From: Pseudomonas mandelii
Lineage (GTDB): Bacteria > Pseudomonadota > Gammaproteobacteria > Pseudomonadales > Pseudomonadaceae
DNA: 64,000 nucleotides
NCBI RefSeq assembly: GCF_024138395.1
Contig: NZ_JAMYDU010000023.1
Location: 1 to 64,000 of the forward strand
Reading direction: 5' to 3'
The notes under the pieces are model-generated. The model worked only from the letters and a program-made list of their open reading frames with translations. It made no database searches and had not been told where the DNA came from. How positions within the stretch are numbered: position 1 is the first letter of the stretch; each line of letters begins with the position of its first letter. A program made the position numbers and the translations under genes. This document shows positions 62,997-64,000 of this stretch, piece by piece.

Positions 62997-63022
62997 AAGA
63001 GTCCGTGTGAGTACGGGCTCTT
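62997..63022. terminator. Hairpin after the quinone oxidoreductase gene
   Basis: A 10-base stem with one G-T pair (AAGAGTCCGT at 62997-63006, partner at 63013-63022) begins 14 bases after the stop codon. There is no T run, so it may be a weak terminator or an attenuating hairpin. Confidence 0.5.
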
Positions 63023-63173
63023 CTGCTGGTAGTCACTCCCAAATGAGACGTCCCGTCGATCGGTCGGTGGGCCGGTTCAGCAACTGAACTGGTTTTTGCT
63101 CTCAATCTGTATCTTCTAATCATTATATAAGCCCTGATAATTGAATGATTAATTTCATCTCAAGGAAAGAGTC

Positions 63174-63422
63174 ATGGCCGAGTATCAGGCTGAAACTCCT
63201 CAATGCGCGTCGGCAATATATGCTCAACAAATAATGCGGCGTCGCTCAGTTGTCTTACATTCATGGGCAACTTCTTTCTTTATTTCTTGTGCTAAGTGTC
63301 TGTGGGACGCTGTCGGAAATTTCCTAGGAAAACGCGTGGAAGCGCAAGACGCCCGCTCTGCGGGGCATCGCGCCGATCTTGATCTCCTTGGGTTACCCAC
63401 AGCGGTCAATCATTTCAAATAA
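63174..63422 (+). CDS. Small hypothetical ORF
   Basis: Frame of 82 aa with AAGGAAAGAG before the ATG. The protein has a short hydrophobic run ('VVLHSWATSFFISCAKCLW', about residues 26-44) and no motif that I recognise. The ribosome-binding site supports it; its amino-acid composition does not strongly. It could be a small membrane protein or a chance frame. Confidence 0.35.
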   Translation: MAEYQAETPQCASAIYAQQIMRRRSVVLHSWATSFFISCAKCLWDAVGNFLGKRVEAQDARSAGHRADLDLLGLPTAVNHFK

Positions 63423-63547
63423 TTACGCAATGCTTAAGTGCTAGCATTTGAATAACGGCACCGGCACTCCATTCATGACAAACAGCCTATTGCGCAATAC
63501 ACCTCGTTATTTGCGTGGCATTGAACTTATGAGTCACAGGTAAACAA

Positions 63548-64000
63548 ATGATGACCGCTACCCATGATCAGGCAATGAACTATGTTTATCAGCAAATGCT
63601 GCAGCGCTTGCTGGGTTTTTTCTCTCGCGCCGAACGCACGGCATTGCAATTGATGATTCAGCGCGTGGTGATGTCCGCAGGAGGTTTGGAGCGCATCGGC
63701 GATTACAAGGTGCTGACGATCCAGTCCGGGTCCCGCGACAGTTGCTACACCCTGGCGCTGCTACGCGCGGCGCAACTGAGTATCGCCAGTCGGGCACCGG
63801 CAACGTTTCAGCTGCGAGTGGCGACCCTGCGCTTGAACGGGGTGGCCGCTACGGCCCTGGAAAACATCCATCACAGTTGTAGTGCGCTGTTTCTCTACGA
63901 CGACCCCCGAGTCGAAGTGTTGATGGTCGATAATCGGGAAGTCCTGCCGTTCAACCATCTGGCGCCAATCTCTGAAGCCGGTCGCGAGTCGAACCGGCTC
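63548..64000 (+). CDS. Conserved hypothetical protein, 3' end beyond the window
   Basis: An open frame of 151 codons begins at the ATG at 63548 (or 63551) and continues without a stop to the last base. The protein starts 'MMTATHDQAMNYVYQQMLQR' and has 'LLGFFSRAERTALQLMIQR' and 'GDYKVLTIQSGSRDSCYTLA'. I recall similar conserved Pseudomonas hypothetical proteins but cannot name a function. No signal peptide is seen. Codon use is that of a normal chromosomal gene. Confidence 0.8.
   Translation, partial: MMTATHDQAMNYVYQQMLQRLLGFFSRAERTALQLMIQRVVMSAGGLERIGDYKVLTIQSGSRDSCYTLALLRAAQLSIASRAPATFQLRVATLRLNGVAATALENIHHSCSALFLYDDPRVEVLMVDNREVLPFNHLAPISEAGRESNRL

Overview
The window reads as chromosomal DNA of a fluorescent-group Pseudomonas. 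The evidence is high-GC coding with long antisense shadow ORFs, Pseudomonas-type REP palindromes between genes, a mannitol operon in the P. fluorescens arrangement (mtlR-mtlE-mtlF-mtlG), a MexEF-OprN-type efflux operon, and strong resemblance of many proteins to Pseudomonas families. No rRNA, tRNA, CRISPR array, transposase or phage gene was seen.

Layout. (1) 0-4.6 kb: mannitol/polyol ABC uptake genes (mtlG, mtlF, mtlE) and their AraC-type activator mtlR, all on the minus strand, with REP elements between genes. (2) 4.7-14.5 kb: an AT-richer accessory block with two tandem PI-PLC X-domain-like proteins, a GT4 glycosyltransferase, and two divergently transcribed large toxin-like proteins. One toxin ends in an aspzincin (M35-like) metalloprotease motif; the other ends in a pertussis/cholera-type ADP-ribosyltransferase fold. 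(3) 14.5-24.5 kb: a signalling cluster of two stand-alone receivers, a CHASE3-GAF hybrid kinase with three receivers, a CheR methyltransferase, a receiver-kinase, and a kinase-receiver overlapping a double-domain KaiC-like ATPase. (4) 24.7-32 kb: a HEAT/TPR membrane protein and the mexE-mexF-oprN-like RND operon. (5) 32.4-36.7 kb: a periplasmic sugar-binding-type protein overlapping a membrane GAF-GGDEF-EAL protein, a likely sensor pair. (6) 36.8-60.7 kb: a large catabolic region for a quaternary amine, probably a betaine. (7) 60.8-64 kb: a LysR regulator, a quinone oxidoreductase-like protein, a doubtful small ORF, and a conserved hypothetical gene cut by the window end.

The betaine region is the most coherent system. 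It holds a ProVWX-type betaine importer, a MmgE/PrpD protein, a DJ-1/AraC (GbdR-type) regulator, an MFS transporter, a LysR regulator, a GbcA-like Rieske demethylase, a dihydrodipicolinate-synthase-family lyase, an aldehyde dehydrogenase, a DAO-type FAD oxidoreductase, two SDRs plus an SDR relic, a zinc-less alcohol dehydrogenase, an enolase-superfamily protein with the two-lysine arrangement of hydroxyproline-betaine epimerase, a TetR regulator, a pyrroline-carboxylate-reductase-like protein, a DgcA-like demethylase and a 2-oxoglutarate oxygenase. The set covers epimerisation, N-demethylation, imine formation, deaminating ring opening and semialdehyde oxidation. This resembles the known hydroxyproline-betaine/proline-betaine pathway but has extra SDR and MmgE steps, so the true substrate may be a different cyclic betaine.

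Two apparent regulons can be read directly from the DNA. The inverted repeat ATAAC-N5-GTTAT lies in three divergent promoter regions of the cluster and probably binds the LysR protein. A second motif, TGTACRCCTRTGT, occurs upstream of the tetR-proC-like operon and inside a perfect 18-bp-arm palindrome upstream of the dgcA-like gene, and probably binds the TetR protein.
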